Assembly (NCBI GenBank): GCA_018340805.1
Contig: JACMZG010001913.1
Coordinates: 4,178,152 to 4,242,151 of the forward strand
From: Microvelia longipes
Taxonomy: Eukaryota; Arthropoda; Insecta; Hemiptera; Veliidae
Length of the DNA: 64,000 nucleotides
Direction of reading: 5' to 3'
Position numbers and translations under genes: made by a program. Positions 1-13,352 of this stretch are shown here, piece after piece (positions within the stretch are counted from its first letter, which is position 1; each line of letters opens with the position of its first letter). The notes under the pieces are model-generated. The model did not search any database, had not been told where the DNA came from, and saw only the letters and a program-made list of their open reading frames with translations.

Positions 1-340
1 ACAAAGTTGTCTGTCTGTATGTGTGTGTGTGTGACTGTTATCATCGTAGCTCTTAGTGTACAGAGTAGAAACTTCATACGAAAATCAGTCTACCGCTGTA
101 GTAGTGCTCTTCGAAAAATATTTTTTGATGACGTCATTAAACTGTATAATGACGTCATTAAATATAATGACAGCAAAAATTTTGACCCACAGGGAACCAC
201 TTACTTCAAGAAACTGAAATTTGTGCTATTTTATAAAATTTTGAGCATGCGCAATAGTATGAAGGGCTCCACTCTGGATAGGCAGATTATATTTTTCCTC
301 ATAATTTAAGGTAAATTTTCGGGAAAAAATTGGTTTCAAG
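1..340 (+). repeat. 5S-related dispersed repeat, partial copy at the window edge
   Basis: Matches the upstream half of the family (AAGTTGTCTGTCTGTATGTG, CATCGTAGCTC, GTCTACCGCTGTAG). It has two TGACGTCA palindromes (129-136, 150-157) and runs off the left edge. A 100-codon open frame over it is not conserved in other copies. Confidence 0.75.
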
Positions 341-1187
341 TAGTACAAAATGAGTCAATTTTTTTCAGGTCCGGCTCTTAGGGTATAATGAGAACGCAGC
401 GGCAACGAGCCCATATTTGTTGATAAAGAATAATTTATATTATGATCAATATGGGAAAGGATGGTTAGCCAATGTTTGTTTTGAACGCAAGCATTGACAT
501 TTTATGAAATAGAGCGAGTTTCGTTAGAAACCCTGTGCCTCTTTAATCGTATATTACAAACGTAATCAAGGGAACAGGTGAAAATTATTTGGGGGCCCGG
601 GGGTACACTAACGGCTCATGGAGGGCCTAAGTTATCATCCGTTGAAAGTTCTTAAAGCAAGTGAATATCACTGTGCATTGTTAGTACTTTTGTGTTAAAA
701 TACATAATTCCTTAATTACACCCCATTTTAGAAAGAAAAGACTTACCTAAAAAGTCGAAAATTACCTACTTAAAGAACAATATACTCAAGCTCATCTCAT
801 TCCACTTTTAGTTAATAAAGAAACAATAAGGCGATAACTTATTGAAAGTATCAAAACAAAACCAAATCTTTGGCAGTTATATATTGATAAACTACCTCGC
901 AATATTAGAAATACCTCAAAATCCTTTTAAAGTACAGAAAAAGAGAAGCCATAATAGGAATAATTAGGTGCTTAAGACTGCAGCAAGCATTAGTGTAAGA
1001 GTATTAGAAACAATAAACAGTGTAAGGTTGATTTGTGAATAGCGAATTTCTTTTAAACAAAATGATTGATTGAGGTGGACGTTATAACGGATAGTTGTAA
1101 AAATTGGTGCGTTAAGTAGAATTTAACACAAAAAATAGTTCATTGGTTTATTAAACATAAAATATATAAGAATCAAATTGGAACATA
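341..1187. other. AT-rich intergenic DNA
   Basis: No coding, RNA or repeat feature recognised. Confidence 0.5.
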
Positions 1188-1206
1188 CTAAATCCTAACT
1201 TATATA

Positions 1207-1747
1207 CTTAGAATAATACTATATATAGAAGGAGCACAGGGCCGTAAACACAATGTAATTCCACTGATAACACGAAAGCCGGTTGATTGGTGCAACTAAG
1301 TAATGCTGCCAACCTGACAACAAAAACATTATTTTAAATATTTGTCATAAATATTCTATTAATGAAGAAAGATCGTAAAGAACAAATATAATAACTTAAA
1401 ACACCTGCTGAGTATTTAATAAAACTGGTCTTAGATGGCAAAAGGGTGGCGGAATACAAGAATCTACATTTAGTTGGCGAGGACTACTTATTATATATAA
1501 TTTTAATAAATACGTTAAACTACAATTTAAAATGCTTTAAATATTGTACTGCACCGATATTTATATTAGTATTTTATGAATAATCAATCATTAATTAATA
1601 ATAGAACATAATAATTCAGCAACCGGAAGTATTGCCAACTTTTTTTAGAAAATTGTATATTGTTAGGGTGGCAGCATTACTTAGTTGCACAGTCCTCCGG
1701 CTTTCGTGTTATCAGTAGTGCTCCTTCATATATAGTATTATTCTAAG
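1207..1747. mobile_element. Foldback/MITE-like element with ~85-105 bp inverted termini and a 19 bp direct flank
   Basis: Left arm 1207-1312 and right arm 1660-1747 are inverted copies (CTTAGAATAATACTATATAT..., AACACGAAAGCCGG, GCAACTAAGTAATGCTGCC). Both outer flanks carry the same 19 bp, 1188-1206 and 1748-1766 (CTAAATCCTAACTTATATA), which looks like a target duplication. No coding frame lies inside. Confidence 0.85.
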
Positions 1748-2139
1748 CTAAATCCTAACTTATATAACAACGAGTCAGCGTCATTCTCTAAAAAACCCAG
1801 GTTATATTACCTAGCTTTACTCACAGTGTAATGCGGGTTAGTTTACAACAAAAAGAGAGATGTCATTAAAATTGGCTAAGAGGTCTTGTCCTTTTTATTC
1901 GCATGACTCTTTGGCCTTATGAAACCTTAATGAGAACATATGTCGGAAAAGTTGTCTCATCCTCTAGGAAACGCATTTAAACCCTAAGTCTTTTGAAAAC
2001 GGTTTGAAATGTTTACCGCACCAAATTAAACTTAAGTTTTATTGTGCTAAAACCAAACTTATTTATTTCTACATGTAAAAAACTAACAACGCCTTACTCC
2101 GCCCCCTCCCCAGAGTTAAAAATCAAAATGTCGAATTGA

Positions 2140-2925
2140 AAGTTTTGGTCTGTTTTATTACGTTAATATTATTTTACCCTGTTTCTAGACGTTAATGTTT
2201 TTTAGTCTGTTTCAATAAGTTAATGCTGTTTTAGTATTTTTCATAACGTTAATGCTGTTGTAGTATGTTTCATTTCGTTAATGCTGTTGTAGTATGTTTC
2301 ATTACGTTAATGCTGTTTAAGTATTTTCATTACGTTTATGCTGTTTTTAATATGTTTCATTACGTTAATGCTGTTTTAGTATGTTTCATTACGTTAATGT
2401 TTTTAGTCTTTTTTTACGTTAATGTTTTTTAGTCTTTTTTACGTTAATGCTGTTTTTCTTACGTTTATGTGCTGTTTTGTTTCATTACGTTAATGCTGTT
2501 TCATTACGTTAATGTTTTTTAGTCTTTTTTTACGTTACGTTAATGTGTTTAGAGTCTTTCATTACGTTAATGCTGTTTTAGTATGCATTACGTTAATGTT
2601 TTTAGTATGTTTCATTACGTTAATGCTGTTTTAGTATGTTTCATTACGTTAATGTTTTTTAGTCTTTTTTTACGTTAATGTTTTTTAGTCTTTTTTTACG
2701 TTAATGTTTTTTAGTCTTTTTTACGTTAATGTTTTTTAGTCTGTTTCTTTACGTTAATGTTTTTTAGTCTGTTTCTTTTCGTTAATGATTTTTAGTCTGT
2801 TTCTTAATGTTTAGTTCTTTTAGTCTGTACCAGTACATAAACATTTTAGTATGTGTCTTTATGTTTACGTTCTTTTATTCTGTACCAGTACATATACAAT
2901 TTTTTATTCTGTATCTTTCGTCGTC
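2140..2925. repeat. Minisatellite, ~25-28 bp unit
   Basis: Degenerate tandem copies of TTACGTTAATGTTTTTTAGTCTGTTTC-like units (shown here in parts: TTACGTTAATG, TTTTTTAGTCT). A short open frame at 2807 lies in it and is not a gene. Confidence 0.85.
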
Positions 2926-3574
2926 TTTGGTCGGTTGGCAAATCGAGACTGAAGTGCACATTAATCTGCAACATCTATATGGGCTTAGGCCGGTTGGAAT
3001 ATTAAAAAAAAAATAGAAGACAAAAGTAAAAAAAATGAACCCACGCATTTTAGATGGAAATTCGCCCGAAATTAGAAAATTGTTCGAAATATTTTTTTTT
3101 TCCTTTTATACTTTTATAGTTAAAAATACGACAGTAAATATTATATTGAGAAAATGGAGACATAAATTTTCTATTTAAGTAAAAGAGATTTTACAGACTT
3201 AAGTACGTAAAAAAGAACTTGAAGTATTAAATTAAGTAAAAAAAACATAGGTACAATTTTAAGTAATACAATAAGTATTGTAAATTACAAGTTATGAAGT
3301 TAAGTTTTAAGTGAGTAATTCTGTAGGTATTACTTGATTTTAACTGGTTAAAAGTATTAAGTATTGTTTGGCTTAAAAGCATTTCATAAGAAAATAACGT
3401 TTATATTTTTTTTGTATAACGGAAGGTGATGAGGAAAGAGTGAGATAATTGAGTTTGTTTCTTGTACTAGAATAGGCATAAAATGACAGCCTTGGTTCCA
3501 CATACAGCGTACCTTCGAAGGACCAGCCTACATAGGCAACTAGCCTCTACTAACCAAACTTAAGCCTAAGACAG
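2926..3574. other. AT-rich intergenic DNA
   Basis: Nothing recognised except poly-A/T tracts. Confidence 0.5.
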
Positions 3575-4171
3575 GGCGATAGTAAGTGATAGTAATATGG
3601 GGGGAGTGGTAGTAACTACCAGGCTAGTAGGCCATGTTGTTGGGCCCTTTTTGCCAGCTGCCTAAGATAGTGTTCTACTCCTTTTAATTTCAAGTGTAGG
3701 TATATTTCATCTAATCTAGACAGAAGAGCCTCTCATACCTAGCCTCAATCAAATCATAGCCTCTCAATCTATGAGAAGAGTTCCTCTCATACTTTTTTTA
3801 AGCAATTATGACTCTTATAGTCTAGTGAAAACTGGGAACAACACGTGCTCTCACTGTTAAACCAAACCTCTACACACTTTAAACTACAAGGCAACAGTAT
3901 AGTATCATAATTGAATCTACAATGAGGGTCCTAAATTTTCCTATACCCAGTTTCATTTAGGGTGTAACGGGTACCAGCAGTTTCATTAACGAGTACCTGA
4001 CAACGCACAGGCTCGAGACCACCGGCTTTACGTCCCTTCTGAAGGACGTGGTACGCAGAATTTGTATTCCTCTCATAAAAATCCTAGAGGCCCGTGCTGG
4101 GATTGAACCCATGACTAAAGTCCTTAGATTCTGTGTATTGGCCGCGTACCTTAACCAATACACCACGGGAG
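3575..4171 (-). mobile_element. Long tRNA-headed SINE, copy A
   Basis: The 5' end (minus strand, from 4171) is tRNA-like with A box TGGTGTATTGGTTAAGG and B box GGGTTCAATCCC (4099-4110). The body has a CGTCC...GGGACG hairpin (about 4030-4050) and a ~450 bp unique part. Copy B at 33524-34105 matches along the whole length in opposite orientation, which defines the ends. It could be mistaken for a tRNA gene, but the acceptor ends do not pair as a tRNA. Confidence 0.82.
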
Positions 4172-6539
4172 ATTCTACGCCTAAGACAGGGTAAAACAGT
4201 GACAACACCAGAAGGTTAACCTTTTTAAAGAAATACGTAAATATATTGTACATACAAAGTAATTATCAAATAATAGTTAATGATTCTTCAAATTAGCCCC
4301 TAGTATGATATGAGATAACGTTAAGAGTGATCTCTAAATTAAATTTTGAAACTAAGTAATATAAAAATATACCTTAACAACATAAGCATAAAATATATAC
4401 TAAAGTGATGTAGAAATTCATAAAATGTTATAAAAATATAAACGCTGTGTTAATTTTAAGTAGACCTGATATCGTGATAACCATGATTTGTAGACAAACA
4501 TCAAAATGTTTGTAAACAAACATCAAACTGGGAAATTATAAATTTAATTTACGTCTTCGTTGTCTCATTCGTAACACACGTTATCCTATTTTCTAAAAAA
4601 ATTGTCATATAAGCTACTAAAAAAGAAAAAAGGCAATGAATAAGATAAAAATCGTCTTTGTTTACATTTTTATAAACATAAATAGAAGTATCGATTTAAA
4701 ACTGATAACAATAGTGATAAGGGGACAAGGTGAAAACTAGCGCTCGGTGCGGTAGTTGATGCAACTAATTCCTGTTTTTCTCGGAACCACCTAAAACCAG
4801 GGAGTTAGACCACTGTGTCCCCCCGCCCCGACCCAAACTGTATGAATTTCTACATCACTTTAATATATACCTTATCTTTGAGAGCGCTATTCAACATAGC
4901 ATCTTATGTCTAAACATGAAAGAAAGGACAACACAAGGCACATGCACAAATGTACGCACATGTGGCGGTAGCTAATCGCCACATGTGCGTGGCGCGCTAT
5001 ACTATATGCGTGTCGACAAGCTCCCAAATAGATTTAACTGCTACACTGAAACATACTAAGGCGGTCATGAGTGGAACTAACTATAAACTGGCTTAGCTTA
5101 CTGTTCCAAAGATCCTTATGAAGTTTGAGCCCGAAATACATACATTTTTAATAATTAAAAGTAAAATATAAATATAAACCCTAAATTTACGTAAATTATC
5201 CTATTAAATATAAAGGTAAACGCCTAGTGATCCAACAGATTTACATTTTTCAAGCCAAAAATATAAATGTTTTTATTTATTAATTTATAATAAACGGCGT
5301 GAGTCAATATACAAAAATCAAGAAACAAACATTTATAAAATTAAGATAAAAAAAAGTAAGTTGCAGTATAATCAAAATGGAAAAATTGACAAGACTATAA
5401 AATAAAATAAAAATAAAATAATAAGAATATGAATAAAATATCGCACTAATATACAAGGAAGTAAATGGAAAAAAAGACAAAAATACAGCTATAACACCAA
5501 AGTGATAAAAGTGTAATTGTGAAGGTGAGAAAGATAACAAAAACACGGTAAAAGAAATAATACACACAAATAAAAAAACTTTAAATAAAAGAATAATATA
5601 AAAGATAATGTATAATATAAAATAAAATAAAAGAAACATAAATAATTTAAAATAAATAAAAAAATCTTTAAAAAATAAAAAAAGACATAAAATTTTAAAG
5701 GATTATATTACGGATCATCACGTAAAAGTGTATAATACTAAAAATAAGTTAAAATTATAATATAGCATAGGCAAACAAAACAATTAAAAAGTATACTTTA
5801 TAGAACTAAGAGAAGACGAGAAGTAACAAAAGATTTGAATTTAGAAATAGGAACGGTAAGTATTAAGTCAGGAATAGAATTTGCTAGATGCATTCATTCA
5901 ATAGTAGTTAGTTCGGAGAAAAGGAATAAAGAAAATTTGTTGATTTCTAAGATTTATAGTGTAAGGTTCCTAATGAGATATTAAAGATGAAAGAAGAGGA
6001 CACTTAACAAGAAAATTAATTAAACGATAAAGGAAAGACAGATCAAGAGAAAAGCGGCGAACTGAAGGAGGCGTGAGATGAAGAAGAGATTGGATCTCAA
6101 GATAAGGTGTGTTAAAACAATCACAGACCTAGACGATAACAACAAATCCTAAGACATTATAAATAAACTTAATAACACTAATTCCAATAAATAAATTATG
6201 GATGCAAGTTGTAATTTTTAATCCTTATCAGAAGTAAGCTATAGTCAACTATATCAAACGCTTAATGTCTAGAAAACTGCATCTAAAAAAGCTAGATTGG
6301 TTTGATAGGAAGTTAGGTCCCAAAGAAGGGTCGTCAAATTTTAGACCTTAATATTTAGATTAATTTTAGAATCTGATCGTTTTTCATTTCTAAAGTTCCA
6401 AAATAGCTTAGGATGAGGCTTAGTAAGTTATCTTTATCAGTTTTAGTTATTAAATGACAGGTATATTTTTTTTAAAAATTGTTGAAAATCGAAAAATATT
6501 AACATGTATGTATATAATTTTTTATTTCAATAAAAATAT
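4172..6539. other. AT-rich intergenic DNA
   Basis: Contains a short inverted repeat (4954-4990). Low-complexity A/T-rich frames at 5304-5639 are not protein-like. Confidence 0.5.
4954..4990. repeat. Short inverted repeat
   Basis: 14 bp perfect arms ACGCACATGTGGCG / CGCCACATGTGCGT around GTAGCTAAT. Confidence 0.8.
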
Positions 6540-6790
6540 AATAGAATATCTAGAGGTTTTGTAATATATCTGATGTTAAACAGTATTGAGCGAGGTCAGT
6601 ACCTGAGTGGGGGACTACTGGGATTAAAATACATTTTATTATTGTCTAGGGACGAGCAAAGCGAGTCTGAAGACGTACTGCAATATCCATTTGGTAATTT
6701 CTATATTTTGCTAAGGATGAGCGTAGTGAATTAGGACAGTGATGAGAAATTAAGAGGTACCCCATACCTTATTATTTAAATTCCATGGGA
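6540..6790 (+). repeat. 5S-related dispersed repeat, diverged 3' part
   Basis: 5S-like CAGTATTGAGCGAGGTCAGTA at 6580-6601, then GACGAGCAAAGCGAGTCTGA and GAGGTACCCCATACC. Confidence 0.68.
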
Positions 6791-7759
6791 TATTGAAAGT
6801 CAACGAGGTCGAGTTATGACAGTAAAGATGAATCTAAAAAAGAAACTTAACGTCTACGATCTACATCATTAATCTTCAAGTGCACTGACCGAATCGCCAC
6901 TGATTTCTAACCATTGCCTTGTCCAGTTAGAAAATTGCAGGTCCGAGGTCACTTTATTATCCCCCGAGACACCTGAAACGGAAGTGGGATTTGGTCACGT
7001 GACTGACTATCACGTACTACCGTCCGGTACCGGACAATCAAAACCAGAACCTGAAGTACCTGCCTAACAAACACCGTCTTCCTCTCCTTTAAACTATCAT
7101 ATACTCCATTCATTTTTATCTTCTCATTCAGAATATAAAAACAATATTCTCTGATTCTTCTTTTTAAGACGAATCAAAACACCATCATTACTTTTTCTTC
7201 TTTTTGAACTTGAATCAAAAGAATACTTTTTATTATGTTTTTCGGAATAAACCTATTTTTAAATTACTTTTTTATCGGTATACCTACTTACCAAAACTAT
7301 AAATAACCTTTTTGATGAGTTTTATTGTAGTTTTGTTATTGATTGTTTTATTTTAACTTTAACATAAGTTTGAGTCAAACTTAAGTACGCGATTATTGAT
7401 TTACAATGTTTGATTAACATAACATAACATAACATAATCGTTTATTCTCTAGTAAGTACAAATTTTTGATACAATGAGAATCGTCATGCTTTTACATATT
7501 TACACAAAAAAATAAAATAAAAAAGTTAAATAAATAAATAGTTAAAATTCTAAAAGTTAACAATGAAAAAGGACAAAACATATTTTTATTTATAAAAAGG
7601 ACTTAATCTGGTATATGACTTTACTTGTAAGGTATTCCTTACATTCTCTAATGAACTTTTTAAAACTCTCTTAAGATTGAACACTCTCAGGTAGGTTATT
7701 ATAGAAAATTATACCATTGTGGTGGGGAGATTTCTCGAATAATTAGTACGATAGTTTAG
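6791..7759. other. AT-rich intergenic DNA
   Basis: Nothing convincing. A short (AACAT)n stretch at about 7417-7436 is too short to be telomeric and has the wrong unit. Confidence 0.5.
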
Positions 7760-7975
<216 letters not shown>

Positions 7976-8337
7976 AGTTAAAATATTTTGTTTTCTAAAA
8001 ATGGGTTTACAGGAAACCGATAACTTTTTCCAAAAATTACTCGTAAAAGCTTTTTTTTGAATTATTAATGTTTTCTCTATAACATTGGAACCCCCCCCCC
8101 CCATAGAACTATTGCATACAATTGAGATTGAAACTGGCCATAGTATATGGTTAATATTTGATTAATGGTTAAATAGTTTTTTAAATATTTGATGATATAA
8201 TGAATTTGTTTAAGTTTTAGCGAATTTTCATAATGAAAATGACGCTTATGAGGTTGTTCGGATGACGGAAGTTGAGGGTGGGAGTGGTGGAATCGGTTCC
8301 TATTGGCTTCCTGATAACAAAAATATATGTCCCGAAA

Positions 8338-8360
8338 AAAGTTTATATATATGTATATAT

Positions 8361-8445
<85 letters not shown>
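8338..8445. repeat. (TA)n microsatellite
   Basis: About 100 bp of TA repeat. Confidence 0.95.
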
Positions 8446-8446
8446 G

Positions 8447-9220
8447 TAAGAGTTTCTACCCTTTCGTATGGCGAACGATAACTCTCGAAGGCGTTCTCAA
8501 ATTGAAACGAAACTTTGCAAATCGCGAGATGTTGTGGAGGTTACGAGGCCTATTGTTTATAAAAACATTATGACGTCATCAACTAAAGTTATGACGTCAT
8601 GAAAAAAAAAATTTTTTTTGAAACTTAAAATGGCTTTAAAACAAAGTATTTCGTGTTTAAGTAAACGGCTAGCTGAATCGATTAAGACCAATTTCAGCTC
8701 AATCGAACTATCAAAAATGGCGCAATTGGTATACATATATATATAATCTTGTATATATGTATACGTCTAGGTCAAAGACTCGTACGATATCTGTTGGGTT
8801 CAATAGTGTTAGAGGGTGGGATATAGTATAAAAAGAGAGACCTCTACCTCTTGCTCCATCATGGTAAGCCTACTGTCCCAGAGAGACAGGGCAAAAATGG
8901 CTTCCACTGAACCACGCCGAGCTAAGCAGACCCGTAAAGAGAAAGAACATCGAAGTAGTCTTTATATGGTCGAAATTATTTTAAAACGAATGCGACCAGT
9001 TTCAGCTCAATCGGACAATCCTAAGTGACGCAAACGGTATTTTTATTTTAAATAATCATGAATATATTTTTTTCAACCTTAAGATTTTACTCAAATAAAC
9101 AATTTGTTTACAAAAACAATTTGACATATTTCTTTACATTCTATAAACAATCATAAATGTAAGTAAGAGTTTATACCCTTTTGTATAGTGGACGATAACT
9201 AAAGCTGATGAAAGATGAAA
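8447..9220. repeat. Diverged dispersed repeat with two similar halves
   Basis: GTAAGAGTTTCTACCCTTTCGTATGGCGAACGATAACT-like text occurs at 8447 and again at 9162. Between them are two TGACGTCA palindromes (8571-8578, 8592-8599), short TA tracts, and CAGTTTCAGCTCAATCGGAC-like text. No coding frame; a 70-codon frame at 8816 is not protein-like. Confidence 0.5.
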
Positions 9221-9431
9221 CTATAATCTTTTCTTACCCTTTATACAAGGTTACTTCAACAGTTGCAACGTGTGGATTTTTTCCTTGTATTCTTTATACC
9301 TCTATAAAAACGTATTAGTTATGTATTTAAATATACTTATTATTTTCTTATATGCTTGTTAACTGTAATATTATTGCTTACTATTAATAATTAGAGATTA
9401 ATAAAATCAAATTTGTGAGAAAAGCCTCTAA

Positions 9432-9605
9432 GGCCCGCGAAGCGGGCCTGTGAAACGAGTCTGTGAAAATTCGCTAAATACGTGGCAAAATGCCATGTAA
9501 CAAGAAACGATAGTGAAACCATACATTAATACAAAACAACAACAATGTGGCCGCGAAGCGGCCCGGCGGGCCGACGCCGCGTAGCGGCTACGGGCCGAAG
9601 GCCCG
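9432..9605. repeat. Cluster of GC-rich hairpins with GNA triloops
   Basis: GGCCCGC-GAA-GCGGGCC (9432-9448), GGCCGC-GAA-GCGGCC (9549-9563), GCCGC-GTA-GCGGC (9576-9588) and CGGGCC-GAA-GGCCCG (9591-9605). A GC island in AT-rich DNA, at the 3' side of the LINE fragment. Confidence 0.8.
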
Positions 9606-10520
9606 TATTTTATTAACTTTATTTACTTGTTTTTCCCAAATCATTCGTTCATCCAGAGTAACTCCTAATAATTTAGAATATTCAGAGTTTTTAATTTTTA
9701 CTCCATTTAGTCAAAAATTGTAACACGTTTTTTCTTTCTTTTTAGTTTTGACAGCAATATATTCTGTTTTTTCTAAATTGATTACTAATTTATTTGCTTT
9801 AACCCAGTCATATAGCTTTTGCCAAAAAGCTGAAACTAGGTCTTCTTTTAGTGAAAAAGTTTTTAACATTTTCTGAACGAATTACTGCTGTAACATCGTC
9901 AGCATAAAGACATAACTTGGTATTATCTAAATATAAATGATCTACCAGATCATTTATGTAAATTAGGAAAAAAGGGCCCCAAAATGGAACCTTGGGGCAC
10001 ACCTCTAAAAATTTGAGTAAATTTTGAGTGGAAGACATCACCTCCTTAAGAGGTGATGTCTGTCCTTTGCTTCCGATCACTGAGGTAGGATTTTACTAAA
10101 TCAAACATTTTTCCCCGAATACCCATCTTATATATTTTAATTAACAAAATACGATGATCTACAAGATCAACGCTTTACTTAAAAGAGTTAAAAAAATTAC
10201 TTTTTATCTAAATTGCGGTAAATTTCATTTGATATATTAGTGAGAGCAGTTATGGTTGACATGTTTTTCCTAAACCTATACTGTGAGGTGGAGATTAAAT
10301 TCATTTTTTCTAAAAATTCAACAATTCTATTATTTATTGCTTTTTCAAAAATTTTCGATAAAATTGGGAGGGTTGATACTGGTCTATAGTTTTCTTAAAG
10401 AGAGGCGTAACCTTTGCGTACTTCATACGTTCCGGGAACTCCCCCTGCTCAAACATTATATTAACTAAATAGCATAGAGGCTTGACTATGGCTAGTGATT
10501 ACAGAGCACCTGTTTTATAT
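9606..10520 (-). pseudogene. Non-LTR retrotransposon (LINE) reverse transcriptase fragment
   Basis: Read on the minus strand in several frames: FPERMKYAKVTPLF, LPILSKIFEKAINNRIVEFL, FRKNMSTITALTNIS, VDHRILLIKIYKMGIRGK, MFDLVKSYLSDRKQRT, PFWGPFFLIYINDL, LCLYADDVTAVIRS (catalytic YADD near 9895-9906), DWVKANKLVINLEKTEYIAV and LLGVTLDERMIWEK. This is RT motifs 2 to 9 of a Jockey/CR1-like element. Several stops and frameshifts make it a dead 5'- and 3'-truncated copy; no endonuclease is seen. A cluster of GC-rich hairpins (9432-9605) lies at its 3' side. Confidence 0.88.
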
Positions 10521-11569
10521 TAATTATCACCGGTATAATTCGATTTAACGCATAAAATACAGATAATTTTTCCAGCAAATAAATCAACCCTAAATGTTAC
10601 CGAAATATTGAAAGTTTCGCTGACAATTCAAATCGCGAGCGGCTCGGTTAAATTTTGGCAGACGCTAGGTAAATTACACGGGGGTGACTTAAGTCGCTAC
10701 CTCAATCTCATGGTTGGCGAATAAATCTTTGATGGTATAATAGACTAGCGCATTCTAGAATAGACATAATTTGTTTTTCGAATGTTTTATAATTGAAAAC
10801 TGACTGTAGAATTCAAAACAAAGGGCCTTTAGATTTTTGGCCGCTTCGCAGCCCCATAGTAATATGAAGAGCTTTATCAGCTCTTTATATACTAGTTAGT
10901 AGGCTGTATGCAACTTATATAATCTAGATATTCAGGAATACCGCTCGGAATCTAATTGATGGATCTTGACTAAACTTTTACTTTAGACTACTTTTTGGTC
11001 TAAATGATCACTTATCAAGTTTTTTAGGTTTAGTGCAAAATATTAGAGTGGTTACAGATGAATCTAATCTATGGATCTTGACTAAAAGTTACACTTAGAC
11101 CACTCATGGGTCAGAATTACCAAATTTATGACTCATCTGGATTCGTTCTCAAATCACATTAGAGGGTTCAGTGTAAGGAAAACAAATTTGACCTACTCGT
11201 ACATCGTGGAATTTAATCGATATATTTTGACTAAACTTTAAACTTAAAATGCTTTAAACTTTTAACTTTAAACTTAAAATGCTTATTGGTCTGAGTGGTT
11301 CCTCACATTTATTTGTTCCAATGGTGAAAAATGTTTAGCGCTAACATAGCGATGTTAGTTAATTTCTTTTAAGTCTTAACGAGATCCGTTTTAAAATAAA
11401 TGAGAGAAATAAGACAGTTGGTCAAAATAGTCTAATTTAGGCAGTTCTAAAGTAAAAAGGTTTTAAAAATTAGGCTTCAAAGCTTCATAAACAATTGATA
11501 TAATTTTTATAATAAATTAATATGTAACTTTGTTTATCTCTAGACGGTGTATAATGTAAAGATTATTGA
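10521..11569. other. AT-rich intergenic DNA
   Basis: Nothing recognised. GGATCTTGACTAAA occurs twice (10962, 11063), hinting at an old duplication. Confidence 0.45.
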
Positions 11570-12110
11570 CTAGTTTTTAGGAGTAAAGAAGCACTTTTCA
11601 CTCCCTTGGGAGTAAAAGTAACTTTTCTCCCTTGGAATAAAAAGTGTTTCCTATATTGGGTTATTAGAGCCAAGTATATCAATTTTTTTATAGTAGCTGT
11701 ATTCTCTAAATTTATACAAGTGACGGTTCATATTTTGTAATATTCCCGGTGGTGGCACCCCCTAATTTATAAGGGGACGGCGACCAAAATAAAATGTATT
11801 GGCTCAAAATCAAAAAACTTTTGATTTTCCGAGGGGCAGCACCCCCTCAAAAAATTGGGGTATGAACCAAAAAAATGGAATTAAATACAACAAAACGTAT
11901 TAAGATAAAATCAACGTCTGTAGATAAAATCTTGTATGCACCTTGGGAGTAAAATGCTATTTTCCTCTCGCAACTACCTTGCGCCTCGGGAATTAAACGC
12001 ATAAAACTCTAAATTTCGCCTCGGGAGTTAAATACTTTGGTTCCATCGGCCGGCGCCTTAAGAACCAACTAACTGCGCAAGAAATAATATCATTCTTTAT
12101 TCCCTTGGTG
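11570..12110. repeat. Possible degenerate repeat with CTCCCTTGGGAGTAAAAG
   Basis: CTCCCTTGGGAGTAAAAG-like text occurs at about 11610, and similar CCTTGGAGC/GGAATAAAAAGTG text at 11625-11650, 11940-12010 and again at 14230-14300. The family is weakly defined. Confidence 0.4.
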
Positions 12111-12477
12111 CATAAATAACTATTAAAATATGTTCAATTTACTTAAGGACCAGCATTGTTGCATGACATATATTTTTTTATATTTGTTTTTTTTACTAAA
12201 TCAATTATGTTTTTAAAAATGTTTTAGGAAGCTATACTAATATATTTGCTTGGTATTAATCAAAAAATATTTGATATTGATACATAGTAAAGAATAACGC
12301 ACGGATAATTAACTTAAGGATGTAGATTTGTGCTAAAGTAATTCTAAAATGTTGTATTTTGCCTAAGAATTGTTCAATTCATGGCAAATTTTGTTATGAA
12401 AATTATTATATTCTCAGTAAAAGTCAAAACAAACGATTTAAGATTACCATTTTGGTTTGTCAACTTATCGAATCAAG

Positions 12478-13352
12478 GAACTTTGTACCAAATACCAAAG
12501 CACCAAACTTTGTATCTACTTGTATACAAACAAAAGCACCAAAGTACTTGTACCAAAGCAAAACTTTGTACAAAGCACCAAGTATTGCCAAAGCACCAAA
12601 GTACTTTGTACCAAAGCACCAAAGTACTTTGTACCAAAGCACCAAAGTACTTTGTACCAAAGCACCAAAGTACTTTTGTACAAGTCCAAATCTTTGTACC
12701 AAAGTACAAAAGTTCTTTGTATTAAAGCACCAAAGAACTTTGTACCAAAGCACCAAAGTACTTTGTACCAAAGCACCAAAGTACTTTGTATCAAAGCACC
12801 AAAGACTTTGTACCAAAGCACCAAATTACTTTGTATCAAAGCACCAAAGTACTTTGTACCAAAGTACAAAAGTTCTTTGTATTAAAGCACCAAAGAACTT
12901 TGTACCAAAGCACCAAAGTACTTTGTACAAAGCACCAAAGTACTTTGTACAAAGCACCAAAGTGCTTTGTACCAAAGGTACACAAAGTATCAAAGCCCAA
13001 GTACTTTGTACAAAGCACCAAATACTTTGTACAAAGCACCAAAGTACTTTGTACCAAAGTACCTTGTATTAAAGCACCAAGAACTTTGTACCAAAACGTA
13101 CACCAAAGCACCAAAGTACTTGTACCAAAGCCCACTTTGTACCAAGCACAAAAGTACTTTGTACCAAAGCACACAAAGTACTTTGTACCAAACACCAAAG
13201 TTGTGCACCAAAGCGTACCAAATACGTTTTTGTACCAAAGCACCAAATACTTTGTACCAAAAACTTTTGAAAAGCACCAAAGTACTGTACCAAAGCACCA
13301 AAGTACTACTTTGTACCAAGTCATTTGTACCAAAGTACTTTGTACCAAGCAA
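12478..13352. repeat. 23 bp minisatellite (ACCAAAGCACCAAAGTACTTTGT-type unit)
   Basis: About 35-40 copies, degrading towards the right. The unit contains the palindrome AAAGTACTTT. As 23 is not a multiple of 3, frames rotate and long overlapping open frames appear on both strands with a 23-residue period (APKYFVPKHQ, STLYQSTKVL); they are repeat artefacts, not genes. Confidence 0.93.

Noticed and set aside
7..309. 100-codon protein at the left edge
   Set aside because: It lies within a 5S-related repeat and is not kept open in other copies.
2807..3016. Small hydrophobic protein
   Set aside because: Falls at the end of a T-rich minisatellite with no conserved features.
4090..4171. tRNA gene on the minus strand (A and B box, GGGTTCAATCCC)
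   Set aside because: The acceptor strands do not pair and the same head with its 500 bp body recurs at 33524, so it is a SINE.
7410..7436. Telomere-like repeat (AACAT)n
   Set aside because: Only about four units and not the TTAGG-type unit of arthropod telomeres.
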